From NCBI GenBank assembly GCA_014904985.1, contig MU129068.1, positions 1-64,000 on the forward strand: 64,000 nt of DNA, read 5' to 3'. Within the stretch, counting starts at the first letter, position 1. Each line of letters begins with the position of its first letter. The stretch comes from Hydnum rufescens UP504 (taxonomy: Eukaryota > Basidiomycota > Agaricomycetes > Cantharellales > Hydnaceae). Both the position numbers and the translations under genes were made by a program. Shown here piece after piece: positions 1-10,400 of the stretch. Below the pieces are notes generated by a model. That model was given only the letters and a program-made list of their open reading frames with translations, was not told the DNA's origin and ran no database searches.

Positions 1-189
1 ATCTTTAAGTCCTTGAAGTTTGCCGGGGCAGGCAGGGGGATACATGTGCAGTAGGGGATGATCAGCCTGGAATTCTATCCAAATTTCTCATTTCATTAAC
101 ATAATTACTCCATATCTCAAGACCCCCTCATCCAATTTACTTCAAAATTTCCAGCTAGAGTATCTACATGTCTACAAATGGTACAAAGA

Positions 190-2420
190 AGACTGCATGG
201 GAAATAAAGCAGAATTGAAGGAGTTACAGGGATCTGATGCAAGTCCCCATATGATGCAAGTGACGGTAGATGACTGTAAGGAGCGAGGCAAGATACTTCA
301 CAATTCGTCGTTGTGTCCACATGTTATCTGGAGTGAGGATAGAGTCAGTGGAACAAGGTGTACAAGAGCATGCAATGATAAAGACTCCTGAACGCATATG
401 ATTCGGCCTAGGATTGGCTCGACTCGTTTTGCTGACACCTCATCCAAAGGATCGCAGTGCTCCGTCATGACGGTGCCATACAGCGAATAGGCTTCCATCA
501 CTACGTAGCACCGTGAACAATCCGGTCACGCGGATCGACACCAGCTTTACTATCCATGGAAATGAAGCGACAGGCAGCAGCAGCCGACTGAAACGATGTT
601 CCAGCCTTCCGAATGAGCGAATTCAGCCGTGTCTGATATTCCACCTCTCGGCGTTCATGGTGTATATGCCTCGCAATATCGCGCAACGTCTGATGACCTC
701 GGGATGTCGTCCACAAGCATGACATCAACTCCAGAGGGTAATGGAAACAACAACTCATCTCGAATATCGCGCTCATACATCGAAGTCACTATCACTCGAA
801 TCCAGGCTGGGAGTTCTGAGGCTCGCTTCGTTAGAACGGCAAGGGCATCGGCACGAGCACTAACGTCCCCAGATTCGTCAAATGTGTCAATGAAGTGCCT
901 CATGATTTGATGATAAAGTGCTGGAACTGCAATTTGCGGTTATCCGTGGTTCGTATCACTGTGTCATTCTTCAAGGCGCTGCTTCCTGGAGTTGTCGAGA
1001 TCTGCGAGGTCTCGAGTGATCATACTTAACAGGTTTATTTTTGTCAAAGCCGTAGGACGACCCCTTGCGCTCAAGCTCAGAGACGTTTGGCACATGAGCG
1101 AAGGATCGGTGATTTCCCCGCCCCTGCCACGCCATACAACCAAAGCATACGAGATGCTTCGTTAGAGCTCAATGTTATTGAGTCTGAGGTGCTCGGATCA
1201 AATTAGGGCGTATCTGTTCCACCGGCCCAACGCACTGTACCGTCGATGATCTCAGAACGCGCGCCCAGCAAGCACCCTTGATCCAGATCGTGATGCGCCT
1301 CCGGGGCATATTAGACTTCGCTGAGCACTTGCATGTCTCCTATGCACCATCTTAGAATGCAAGTTCTGACCGAAGAGAACCGGAGACATATAAGGTGCAC
1401 TTACGGACTTCAGTCACGACGTCCAAGACGCGGTACGTGATTACGGAACAATGTATGTTCGCATGATCAATCAGGTTCCGTAGGAGAGCCTCAAGGGTCC
1501 CCTTGTAGTTGTCGATCCGTGCACCCACAGGAGAGAGCGTGCTCTTCGCAGTCCGTTTGACCGTAGCCCACTCTGATCAGTCTTGGAATAAGTAGAGCAT
1601 GCCGGATTCCACATACCGAAGGACTCGTTCCTGCGATGAAATAAGCACATTCCATTACTTACCACAGTATTTGGTTGATGATGGATGTCTTGATCTCTTT
1701 TCGAGCGATCCCTCAACTTGGCTTCGTCGGCAAAGAGGCAACTCCTTGCCATAGTCCGCACTAATCCCATCACTTTCGCATCTCGCTCACTCTAGGTGGC
1801 AGCAATCTGATGGGATACCGGTGAGAAACCATACAGGTAAAAAACTTGAACTTGATTGTAGTCGTACCCTATACGCTGCTGAGACAGCTCCCCATGCTAG
1901 CATGATCCAAGGGTGAACCTGTTTGTAAATACTTAGTAATCGTGAGACACGGATGATTCAGAATGAAACATGCCTCGACGAGCATACCGGTAACTTTGAC
2001 AAGTGCGCCGACAAGGGCTGCCTTGCATTGAACTCGGCCGTGATTTCTGTTACAAGTGGAGTAGCAGGTTGACTGGCGTCGTTAACAACGACTAGTCCGG
2101 GACTTAGGTGCTCCACAGCCTGGATAGCCTCACGAGTGGATACGAGAGAGGGCGCCACACATATTGTCAAATCCGAATTTGTGGTTCGTGTCACCCTTCA
2201 AATGGGGCCGTATCTCTGTAAGGATAAAGACCGTGTGTGAGTGCAGCCCCCCGTCCACATCAGCATGAGCGCGTTCACCTTGGTCTGTTGCGGGAGGAGA
2301 GATCAAAGGTACACAATGCAACAATCCGCCCGAACGCCCAAAACGACCCTCGCGCAAATATATACTCATTCTGAAATCAATCACCGTTGGAGTCACCATG
2401 CTGCCGAGAGAGTGTGAATG
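190..2420 (-). pseudogene. Decayed inverted NACHT (NLR-type) gene copy
   Basis: Reading leftward from 2,420, the block matches, in order, the intron 2/exon 3 border, the N-terminal domain, the helical region and the NACHT exon of the two downstream genes. Recognisable pieces are LREGRFGRSG near 2,340, STREAIQAVEHL near 2,110, LVRTMARSCLFADEA near 1,740, and FIDTFDESGDV plus LTKRASELPAWIRVIVTS at 780-900, which correspond to Walker B and the sensor strand. Homology fades at about 190, within the C-terminal part of the NACHT exon. Frameshifts and stops break every exon, and neither exons 1-2 nor WD40 repeats are present. It lies head to head with the rest of the cluster. It is a dead fragment of the same family, not a separate gene. 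Confidence 0.8.
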
Positions 2421-2429
2421 AAGGGTGAT

Positions 2430-3460
2430 TTGAGCTCATCCAACCGTTGAACTGGAGGTCACACCACGTCAGCCGACGGGGGAGCAGATAGATCCCAAGC
2501 AGGGTTGTCTTTCAGGGCCACAAAAGAGTAAAGTTCTCCTCTGAGTTGGGAGCACAAGTCCGATTACTGCAAACATCGAGTCTTCCACAGTTCAGATATT
2601 TCTTTCACGATTACCATGCATCGGAATGAGCTTTCCATTTCATCCAGACTGAACTATTGCGTGCCATGCGAGTTCGCAACCTCCTGCAAAGTGCATCTCC
2701 GTCTCTGCCTAACTTGTCTGACGAAGCTTCTGGAGGGATGCAAAGAGTGCACTATGAAAAGAAAGGATACACACTGTACAAGTCTTCATGTCCAGGAAGC
2801 CGATATAGGTCATGAGGAGTGCGGGTAGCACAACATATTTGATGAGGAGGTCCCCATGAACTGAAAAAGAGTGAGGCCCCGTTCTCGCGTAGCTGGATGG
2901 GTTTGTGCCCATGATCACAACAATCTCACGTGGGTGAATCCCCCGGACGTTGCCGTGGTCCGTGATCTCTGGCTGCCAATATCGGCGGCCTCACTCTACG
3001 CATTCTGGCACCCAAATGCAGGGGACATCCCAGTGAAGCGCTCCCGGAGAAAAAAGAGCGGTATCCAGTCCGAGGTGATCAGTTCTGTATTATCCATTGA
3101 GTTGCCCATGCGGGGGGTTTCCGAGTACTCCACCATCCACACTGTGTCGAGTTCCGCTTGAATTATCTTTTTCCCTGATCTCTCTCTTCAAGCCACCCAC
3201 TTCCCATGGCCCTGACTTGTGTCCAGCCTCGTTTCTTATCGTGCGCAATTGGACCACCGCACTATATCTCCGTCTTGTCAAGGTGGTGACTCTGCGCGCG
3301 GCAGCCCCGACTCCAGGGTGTCCTATGAGAGGCTGGTGTGCCCTTGACTCGTGTTCGCTACGTTGAGGCTACCTGGCTCCTGGTGGAATTCTTGTGGCTT
3401 GTGCACATTACGGAAACCTTACAGTATACAGCGCACCACGTCCCATGTATCTATATAGGA
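2430..3460. repeat. Unit 1 copy of an unassigned duplicated block
   Basis: This stretch aligns with 13,800-14,944 over its whole length. Shared runs include gggccacaaaagagta, gaatgagctttccattt and ttctggcacccaaatgca. The copy here keeps many CpGs where the other has TpG or CpA. Short frames are open on both strands, but none is clearly conserved as protein between the copies, so no gene is called. It marks the left part of the duplicated unit that carries the NLR genes. Confidence 0.7.
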
Positions 3461-3635
3461 GTAGCCTCCATCGATTTGATCCAGCCTCTTGTAGTGGAAG
3501 CCTTTTTTGAACTTGGCCCCAACACCGAGCAAAAACCACACAGTAATCGCACTGTTACTTTTCGAATGTCAATGTGCTCCTGCTCTCCCCCTCATCTCTG
3601 ACTTCTGCGCTGCCGTTCATTCCTCCGCAGCCCTT

Positions 3636-4190
3636 ATGAGCGAGCGACCCATCCGGCCAGTACAGAAGGACTCCAGTGGCGGTTCACCCTTCACTGGCCC
3701 CAACGGTCTTCACCAGCCGTACAACGAAGCTCACTATTCTTTCCACGGCACGTACGACGCGTCTTCGACGAAACAACCGGGTGAAATCGAGGGGATCCCG
3801 CCGGAGGTACGCCAATCGACCTGTAACAGACACTGCAACGGGAACCCTGTAGATATTGTGGACCCCCAGACTGGGTTGTTGAATCACTTCGATGAGGGTG
3901 ACACGTACGTCAGAGGTCACATCGTTTGCAAAACGAAGAACGCGTGTGCTTTCCGATGTGACTGGTGAGTAAGACATTCGGGGCGAGAGGTGCCTTCATC
4001 TGATTGACAATCTGGTTAATTCCGCTGGCAGCGACCAGACGTATTCCAACGGTTAGTAATTGGCTGATATCTCGTGCATGACGAATGTGTGCGGACCGGG
4101 TCGGGCGGGTTGTAACGGTCACGCGTGGTAACATACACCTATGGCAGGGATGTGGATTCGTTCACTCGCAAGGGCTACGTAGGCTCCTTG
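3636..4190 (+). pseudogene. Small cysteine-containing protein gene, copy 1 (probably decayed)
   Basis: An open frame to about 3,966 encodes a segment with YNEAHYSFHG and VDIVDPQTGLLNHFDEG. Both are conserved in the unit 2 copy, as YNETHYSFH and VDIVDAQNGLLNHF. A GTGAGT donor follows at about 3,968. The last exon can be matched to the unit 2 copy near 4,090-4,190 (CNGHAW against YNGHTWW), but it carries a frameshift here. I do not recognise the family. The conserved cysteines, small size and doubled presence beside NLR genes would fit a small secreted protein, but no convincing signal peptide was found. The strand rests on the better conservation of the plus frame. Confidence 0.4.
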
Positions 4191-5129
4191 ACACCTGGAC
4201 AGACACTTCTACAACCATGTATTATCTCCGTTGATTGGTAGCCCTTGTCTTTGAACCCCTCCCAGTGTGTCTAATTCAGTGCTCCTAATTCTAGAGTCTA
4301 AATGACCAGTTTCGCAGGACGCAATCTGGCATATCCATTCCGGAAACGTGTGTGTCGCCTTAGCGTGAAGCCGTCCTCTTGAGCAACCTAAATGCGTTGA
4401 TGAACGCGTTGAGTTTATTAACCATGTCTCACATCCATTCTTCTTCCCGACCTTTCTTACCCTCCGCCCAAGCCCTGGGGGAAGTAAAGCAGGACTACGA
4501 CAGCCAATACCAACCCCCCTTCCCGCCCTGGACCCCGATAGCCTGCTGTATAAGGTCGCCAATATGGATCCATCTCCGATGTGTAACCCTGGAGATCCCT
4601 CTTCTATGGTCTCTAACCGCTGTCCGACATGTTGCCTCTTGCAGATCCCTGAGAGCGTTGGGCCGTCGCGTCGGCTCGCTCATGACTTGATCGATGCAGT
4701 GAATCCGCTCACCCAATCTTTCTTCTAGAGAACAAAACATCCTCCCGTAGCTGGAACTGGATCTCAAGGCGCGCTGCGCCTATTTATCGCGCTATTGTTG
4801 TCGACTCCTCCGTCATTGGGAAGGTGGACAGGTGAGAATAGACATGGACTTCAAGTATGGTCGCGTATAATTGTGTTGATTGTTACTAATGAAGTAAATA
4901 TATCTAAATAGCTCACACACTCAATGGCGCTATTGTTTTTGGTGTTTGACTGGGCCATCAAATAACGTGTTCAATACCTCGGCAAGATGTTCCACTCCCG
5001 GCGAAATCGCTCAGAGTGACCAATTTTCGGAAAGGAGTAAATGGCCGGCGTCATAACTAAGTCGGACCCGAACTCAAATATATATAGGACAACGGTGGGC
5101 CGGTGGACCGGACTTCTCCCCCAACCAGC
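4191..5129. other. Intergenic stretch shared between units, no gene supported
   Basis: The block is collinear with 25,107-25,900: the polypyrimidine/proline-rich stretch near 4,440-4,560 and the segment ending in codons for VNPL..SFF near 4,690-4,730 recur there near 25,400 and 25,640. Frames are interrupted differently in the two copies, so coding capacity is not supported. Confidence 0.5.
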
Positions 5130-6477
5130 GCTCCTGAGGCATTGATCCTGAAGTTAATGAGGGAACACTCGAGTCGCTGTGGAGGAAATGATGACTGGTG
5201 AGCGGCGGACCTTGAGACCTCGGACAAAATAATGGAGCACCAGTAGAGCACCCCCATCCCTCTGGACCCCCACCGTCCTGCATGTCAACTAGGGAATCAA
5301 GTTCTATGGTGTACATGTACACCCGGAAGATCAGCCAGTGCGAATCCAGTGGCACAGAACTACTGACTTTGAAGACAATGTGATCATCTCCGATCCGAAT
5401 CTCCACCGCTTGTTTCCCAGCTGTTGGTCGTGGCGAAGACTGTGGCGATGACAATGAATAGACAAGCCCGACCAATTTTATCGGTAGGAAACCTTGTGTT
5501 TCGTTTTTGTTGGACGCCGATTCTCACGTTCTACTTTTACCCCGTCCATTTCTAACTCGTCGCATGGTCCAGGAGCCCAGAAGTTCGTCTTGCGAATGGG
5601 GGGTTGAATGATGCCCAGATAACGTATTTAATCCCTATTCCCCATCTGCCGCCCTTAATATCACTCCCCAATTTCCTCGGACACGCGGAGTTCCCGTCGC
5701 TGAGCTCCATCTGCGTTCCCGCACGTCGAAACTCCCGGAATTGTTTCATTTTCCACGCAGCCTGTGCGCACGCCCATCTCTCGCGCACTACGTATCTCCC
5801 CCCGAAAGGCCCATTATATAGTGCCATATGTGGTCTATTCGTCGGTAAGAAATCTCAACTTTGAAAAGATCGCCCACAAGGGCGCTGTAAAGGTATGGGA
5901 CACGGATCCGTGAAGTACTAGGTAGGTGGGTCGATTAACCTTCTCGGAGGCTTCGGGATGTGCATTGTACGATGGGAGCGTACCACGATTGGTTTTGGAA
6001 GGGCACGTACGTATCAGCCCTCTGGAGGCTCAAGGATAATTGGATGCGGAGAACTACAGGAGCTCGGGGGGCGGTGCCGAGGCAGATATCAAATTTGGAG
6101 AGAAGACCACCAAGCTTTGATCCCTGTCGGCATTCATACAATGGCACCGATCTCGCCCGGAACGCCGTGGGGCCACAACGGCCATGAGATTATGTCAGCA
6201 CCTTCCTAATGACCGTGCCAAAAGTCAGACCCTCCAAGAACACTTCAACTTTTTTGGAGCATGTCCGAGAAACTGGTAGCACTAATTAGCGATTTCGGAA
6301 AGAGCCATCCAGAGTATCTGTCAATTTCGATGGGAACACCAATTGGGAGGCTGTCTCTGAAAGAGGGTACTGCCTCATGGTCGCAAAATTGATCTCCACC
6401 TCCACAACTGTGCTAGTCTATCACACCGCGTCTCCCATCCCCAAACGTCCGAGCAACCCATCGCTCTCCTGAATATC
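5130..6477. repeat. Upstream module, copy a (5' flank of a lost NLR gene)
   Basis: A CpG-rich block of over 1 kb that recurs at about 6,670-7,445 and 26,100-27,156. In all three cases it sits immediately 5' of the first exons of a NACHT-type gene or gene stub. Shared landmarks are attgatcctgaagttaatgag (two mismatches in unit 2), acacggaattcccgtc-like runs near 5,690, 6,900 and 26,290, and gattatgtcagca near 6,190 and 7,125. It probably holds the ancestral promoter region, but no core promoter element can be fixed by eye. Confidence 0.6.
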
Positions 6478-6700
6478 ATGGAATCCAAAGGCCCGCCCGA
6501 CAGGCGTAACTCAATATTTCAGGTATACCATCTACTTACAGATCAGCAATTCGCATGTAACAAATCTACTCGGGCCTCGCAGATGCAGCAGCCATCTTTT
6601 ACATACATTGAAATGACGTCACCTTCACTTCATCCATCCAGGCTCCTGCTACCGTCACTGGGCTTTGTTCCCCAAGTGGCTTGTACTGCACTCCCGTAGA
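6478..6700 (+). pseudogene. 5' stub of a fourth NACHT-type gene (exons 1-2 only)
   Basis: ATGGAATCCAAAGGCCCGCC at 6,478 aligns with the start codons of gene 1 and gene 2 (MASKDP). It is followed by the same CATATTTCAG-type exon end, a GT donor, an intron of the same size, and an exon 2 remnant (ttcactgggctttgttcccc-type sequence) equivalent to 7,564-7,726. The match stops near 6,700, where another copy of the upstream module begins. Exon 2 has lost its frame. This is the remains of an unequal exchange that duplicated the promoter and 5' end. Confidence 0.7.
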
Positions 6701-7445
6701 GATATTAACAATCATATTATATTCGTTTAATCCTAAAGCCGATGAAGGACAATGCAGTCCTACGTTAAAGAAAGCCAAGACTCGTTGTGGACTTGCAATT
6801 GGGATGAAAGGCGGATGATACACAGATAAGGAATTTGATCCCTATGCCCCCCCCTCCCCTGCCACCCTCACGGTGGCTCCTCAATACCCTCGGACACACG
6901 GAATTCCCGTCACGGTTCTGCGCTCCCATAGCCTGGAATTCCTCGACCTCTTCCCTCATTTCGCCGTCCACCCGCTTACGGTCGTCTCTCGTGTTGCGTG
7001 TCTGGCCGCCAAGTGCTCACTATACAATAATATGTGCTCCATTGGTGCACAAGAGATCTTAAGCGAGCCTTGAAAAGGTCACCCCAAATACGCCTGTAAA
7101 GATATGGGCCACGAAGGCCATCTGATTATGTCAGCAACTTCCTACTCATTAACCAGTCTACGTGGGATCCACTGTCCCCACAGTCAGACCGCTCCGAGAA
7201 CGGATATCTGGCCTTTTCGGACCAGATCTGAGAGTGGCACTCGCTGATTCTGAAAGCGCAATGCAGAGTACCTTCCAATTTTGGATGGGACACCGCAAGC
7301 CCCGGACCGGGTGCTTCCCAACGGCAACGGGGTCTCTGCCTCGTGGCAAACTGTTCTCCGCTTCCTCGCGCATCGGTTGCTAGACAATCGCAACACCTTC
7401 TATTGTCTTTGAACGTCTCATCATTTCCGGGCTCTCTCACCTCCC
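6670..7445 (+). promoter_or_regulatory. Upstream module, copy b (probable promoter region of gene 1)
   Basis: Second unit 1 copy of the module described at 5,130, directly abutting the gene 1 start codon. It is conserved with 26,100-27,156 in front of gene 2 up to the ATG. Conservation in front of both near-intact genes suggests regulatory content. This is inference; no TATA box or transcription start is certain. Confidence 0.45.
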
Positions 7446-10400
7446 ATGGCGTCCAAAGACCCGCTGGATCCGGCTGACATGCGCAATGTGCATATTTCAG
7501 GTCTGCCTCCTACTTCCAAGCCGCGGATTCGTATCTAACAAACCTATTTCGCCCTTGTGACAGAGGCCAGATACAGCAGTCCTCTTCTACGTTCATTGAA
7601 ACAATATCGCCTTCACTTGACTGTCCCGCCGCCATCTACCGTCACCGGACTTCGTTCCCCAAAGTCGGAGTACATCAAAGCAATACATGACGCCTTGATT
7701 TGGAAAGATCCCTTCGGGGAAGAGTTGTACGTCTAGTACACCCACATATGTCGTTGCCCTTATTCACATCCTCTCGTCAGTACGGTGATGACTCAAACGC
7801 CAATCGATTGCAGAGTGACTATAGATTTGCTCGAGCGCCGTTTTGGACGTTCAGGGAGGATTGTCGCATCGTGTGCTTTCGATCTCTCCACAACAGACCA
7901 AGGTGAATCTGCTCATGTTTATGTGAAGAGAGGGCCACGCTTATGCACAATCTTTATCCCGTAGACCTATCCCTCGATTTGAAAGATGGTGCAAACAACA
8001 AATCCGGAGAATTGAAAATATGTATCGCATCCCCTCTCGCATCTACTCGTGAGGCCGTCCAGAAGGCGAGCCAGGCTGCAGAGCACCTAGGTCCCGCACT
8101 AGCCGTTGTGAGCGATGCCCTTCAAGCTACTACCCCACTTGCAACAGCCATCACGACACAGTCCAATGCTTGGCAGCCCTTGTTGAGCCGCCTTGAGGCA
8201 CTTGTCAAAGTTGCTGATATGCTCGCAGAGGCACGTTTCATCCTGAATCACCTGTGCCCCGCGGCTACTAAGTATTTACAACAGGCTCACCCTTGGATCA
8301 AACTGGCATGGGGTGTTGTTTCAGCAGCGTATAGGGTACGACTTGCATCAAAGTCTTGTATCTATACTTTCTGATTGGTAGTCTGCTAGATCGCTTCCAC
8401 ACAGAGTGAGCGAGACGCAAAAGTGACGGCTTTAGTGCGCACTATGGCGAATAGCTGCTCCTTTGCCGATGAAGCCGAGGAGTTGAAGAATCGCTCGAAA
8501 AGAGATCAAGAGATCATCAACCAAATACTGTGCCAAGTAATGGAATCTGCTTATTTCGTTCGAGACTATTGCGGGGATGAGTCCTTCAGTATGTGGAATT
8601 CCCGCGTGCCTCACTTACTCCAGCACTTATCGCCATAAACCCCAGTCAAACGCACTCTGAAGAATGCGGTTTCTCTTGCGGACCAACGGATCGATGCTTA
8701 CATGACGACCCTTGAGGATCTCCGACGGAATCTGATTGATCATGTGAATATACAATGCTCCGTCATTACGTACCGCGTCTTGGACGTCGTGACTGAAGTC
8801 CGTAAGTTCTTTTTGGATGCTTCTCGTTCAAAACCTGCATTCTCATATAGTACACAGGAGACATCCAAGTGCTGAACGAACTAAACTACACCGCACAGGC
8901 GCATCATGATTTGGATCAAGGGTGTTTACAAGGCACACGTGCTGAGATCATCGACGCCATAGTACGTTGGGCCCTTGGAGCGGATACGCCTCCAGTCGAT
9001 TCAAGCGGCGCGATAACTTTGACCTCTAACGATTCGTCTCGTGTGCTTTGGTTGTGTGGCACGGCGGGTGCAGGGAAATCATCGATCCTTCGCTCATGCG
9101 CGAAACGTGTTTCCGAGCTTGAACGCATGGGGTCATACTATGGATTTGACAAAAATAAACCCACTGCAGACCTCGCGAGCCTGTTCAGTACAATCGCTCG
9201 AAACCTCGCGGACCTCGATGACTCCCGGAAGCAGCGCCTTATCGACGCTGTGAGGAAGGACACCGCGATACGAAGAACGGATAATTGCAAGCTGCAATTC
9301 CAGCACTTTATCAAGAAATCATTCGAGAATGATCAGGCTCTGGGACAGACGATTGTTTTCATTGACGCATTTGATGAATCTGGGGACGTTATGGCTCGTG
9401 CCAATGCGCTCGCGATTCTAACAAAGCGAGCCTCAGAGCTCCCTGCGGGTATTCGAGTGATAGTGACTTCGAGATATGAGCGAGATATTCAAGCTGCGTT
9501 GCAGTCTCCATTACCCCCTGGCGTTGACATCACGCTTGTGGACGACATCCCAACTTATCAGACCTCACGCGATATTATGACATATATGCACAATGAACTC
9601 CGCGACGTGGATGAATTCCAAGAGGCGGAGTACCAGACGCGACTGGGTGCACTCATTCGGAGAGCGGGGACGTCATTTCAGTGGGCTGCTACCGCCTGTC
9701 GCTTCATTTGTGGCGATAGTAATGCTGGCGCTGATCCGCGGGACCAGATTAGGACGGTGCTATGGGCTGATGAAGGGCTGTATGGGCTTTATAGCACCGT
9801 AATGAAGGAGCACTGTGATCCATCGCATGAGATGGAGGTAAAACGAGTCAAGTCAATCCTAGGCCGAATCATATGCGCTCAGGAGCCTTTATCATTGCAT
9901 GCTCTTGTGCACCTTGTTCCACCTGACTCTATCCTCACCCCGGATGACATGCGGACGCAACGACGAATCGTGAAGCATCTTGCCTCGCTCCTTAGTGGTA
10001 CGCACAGCGACCATGAGCCGATTGTCCCTCTCCATTCATCTTATCGTGATTTCTTGTGCAATCGGGAGCATAATAAAGATTTCTACATCGACCAAGGCGA
10101 AGCAAATCAGCGGATGGCCCTGGCATGCTTCCACGTGATGAAACAGAACTTGACATTCAATATTTGTCGAATTCCGACGTCGTTCCTTCGCAATGTTGAC
10201 ATCCCCGAGCTTACTGGTCTCCGGGAGAAACACCTCACTTATCATCTGTCTTATGCTTGTTGCTTCTGGGCTTCTCATGTGTCCACAACACCCAGCAGTG
10301 AATTTGCAGAGAAAGACTTAGAGTCATTCTTTCAGAAGGATTTCCTATATTGGTTGGAAGTGATGAGTCTTATTGAGAGGTCACCTCAAGCAGCATTAGC

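Noticed and set aside
2616..3366. Short plus-strand frames in the duplicated block
   Set aside because: The unit 2 copy does not keep the same frames, so there is no evidence of protein conservation.
3684..3977. Minus-strand frame over the small-protein gene, also partly conserved in unit 2
   Set aside because: The plus-strand frame is better conserved and continues through a splice donor into a terminal exon; the minus frame has no such support.
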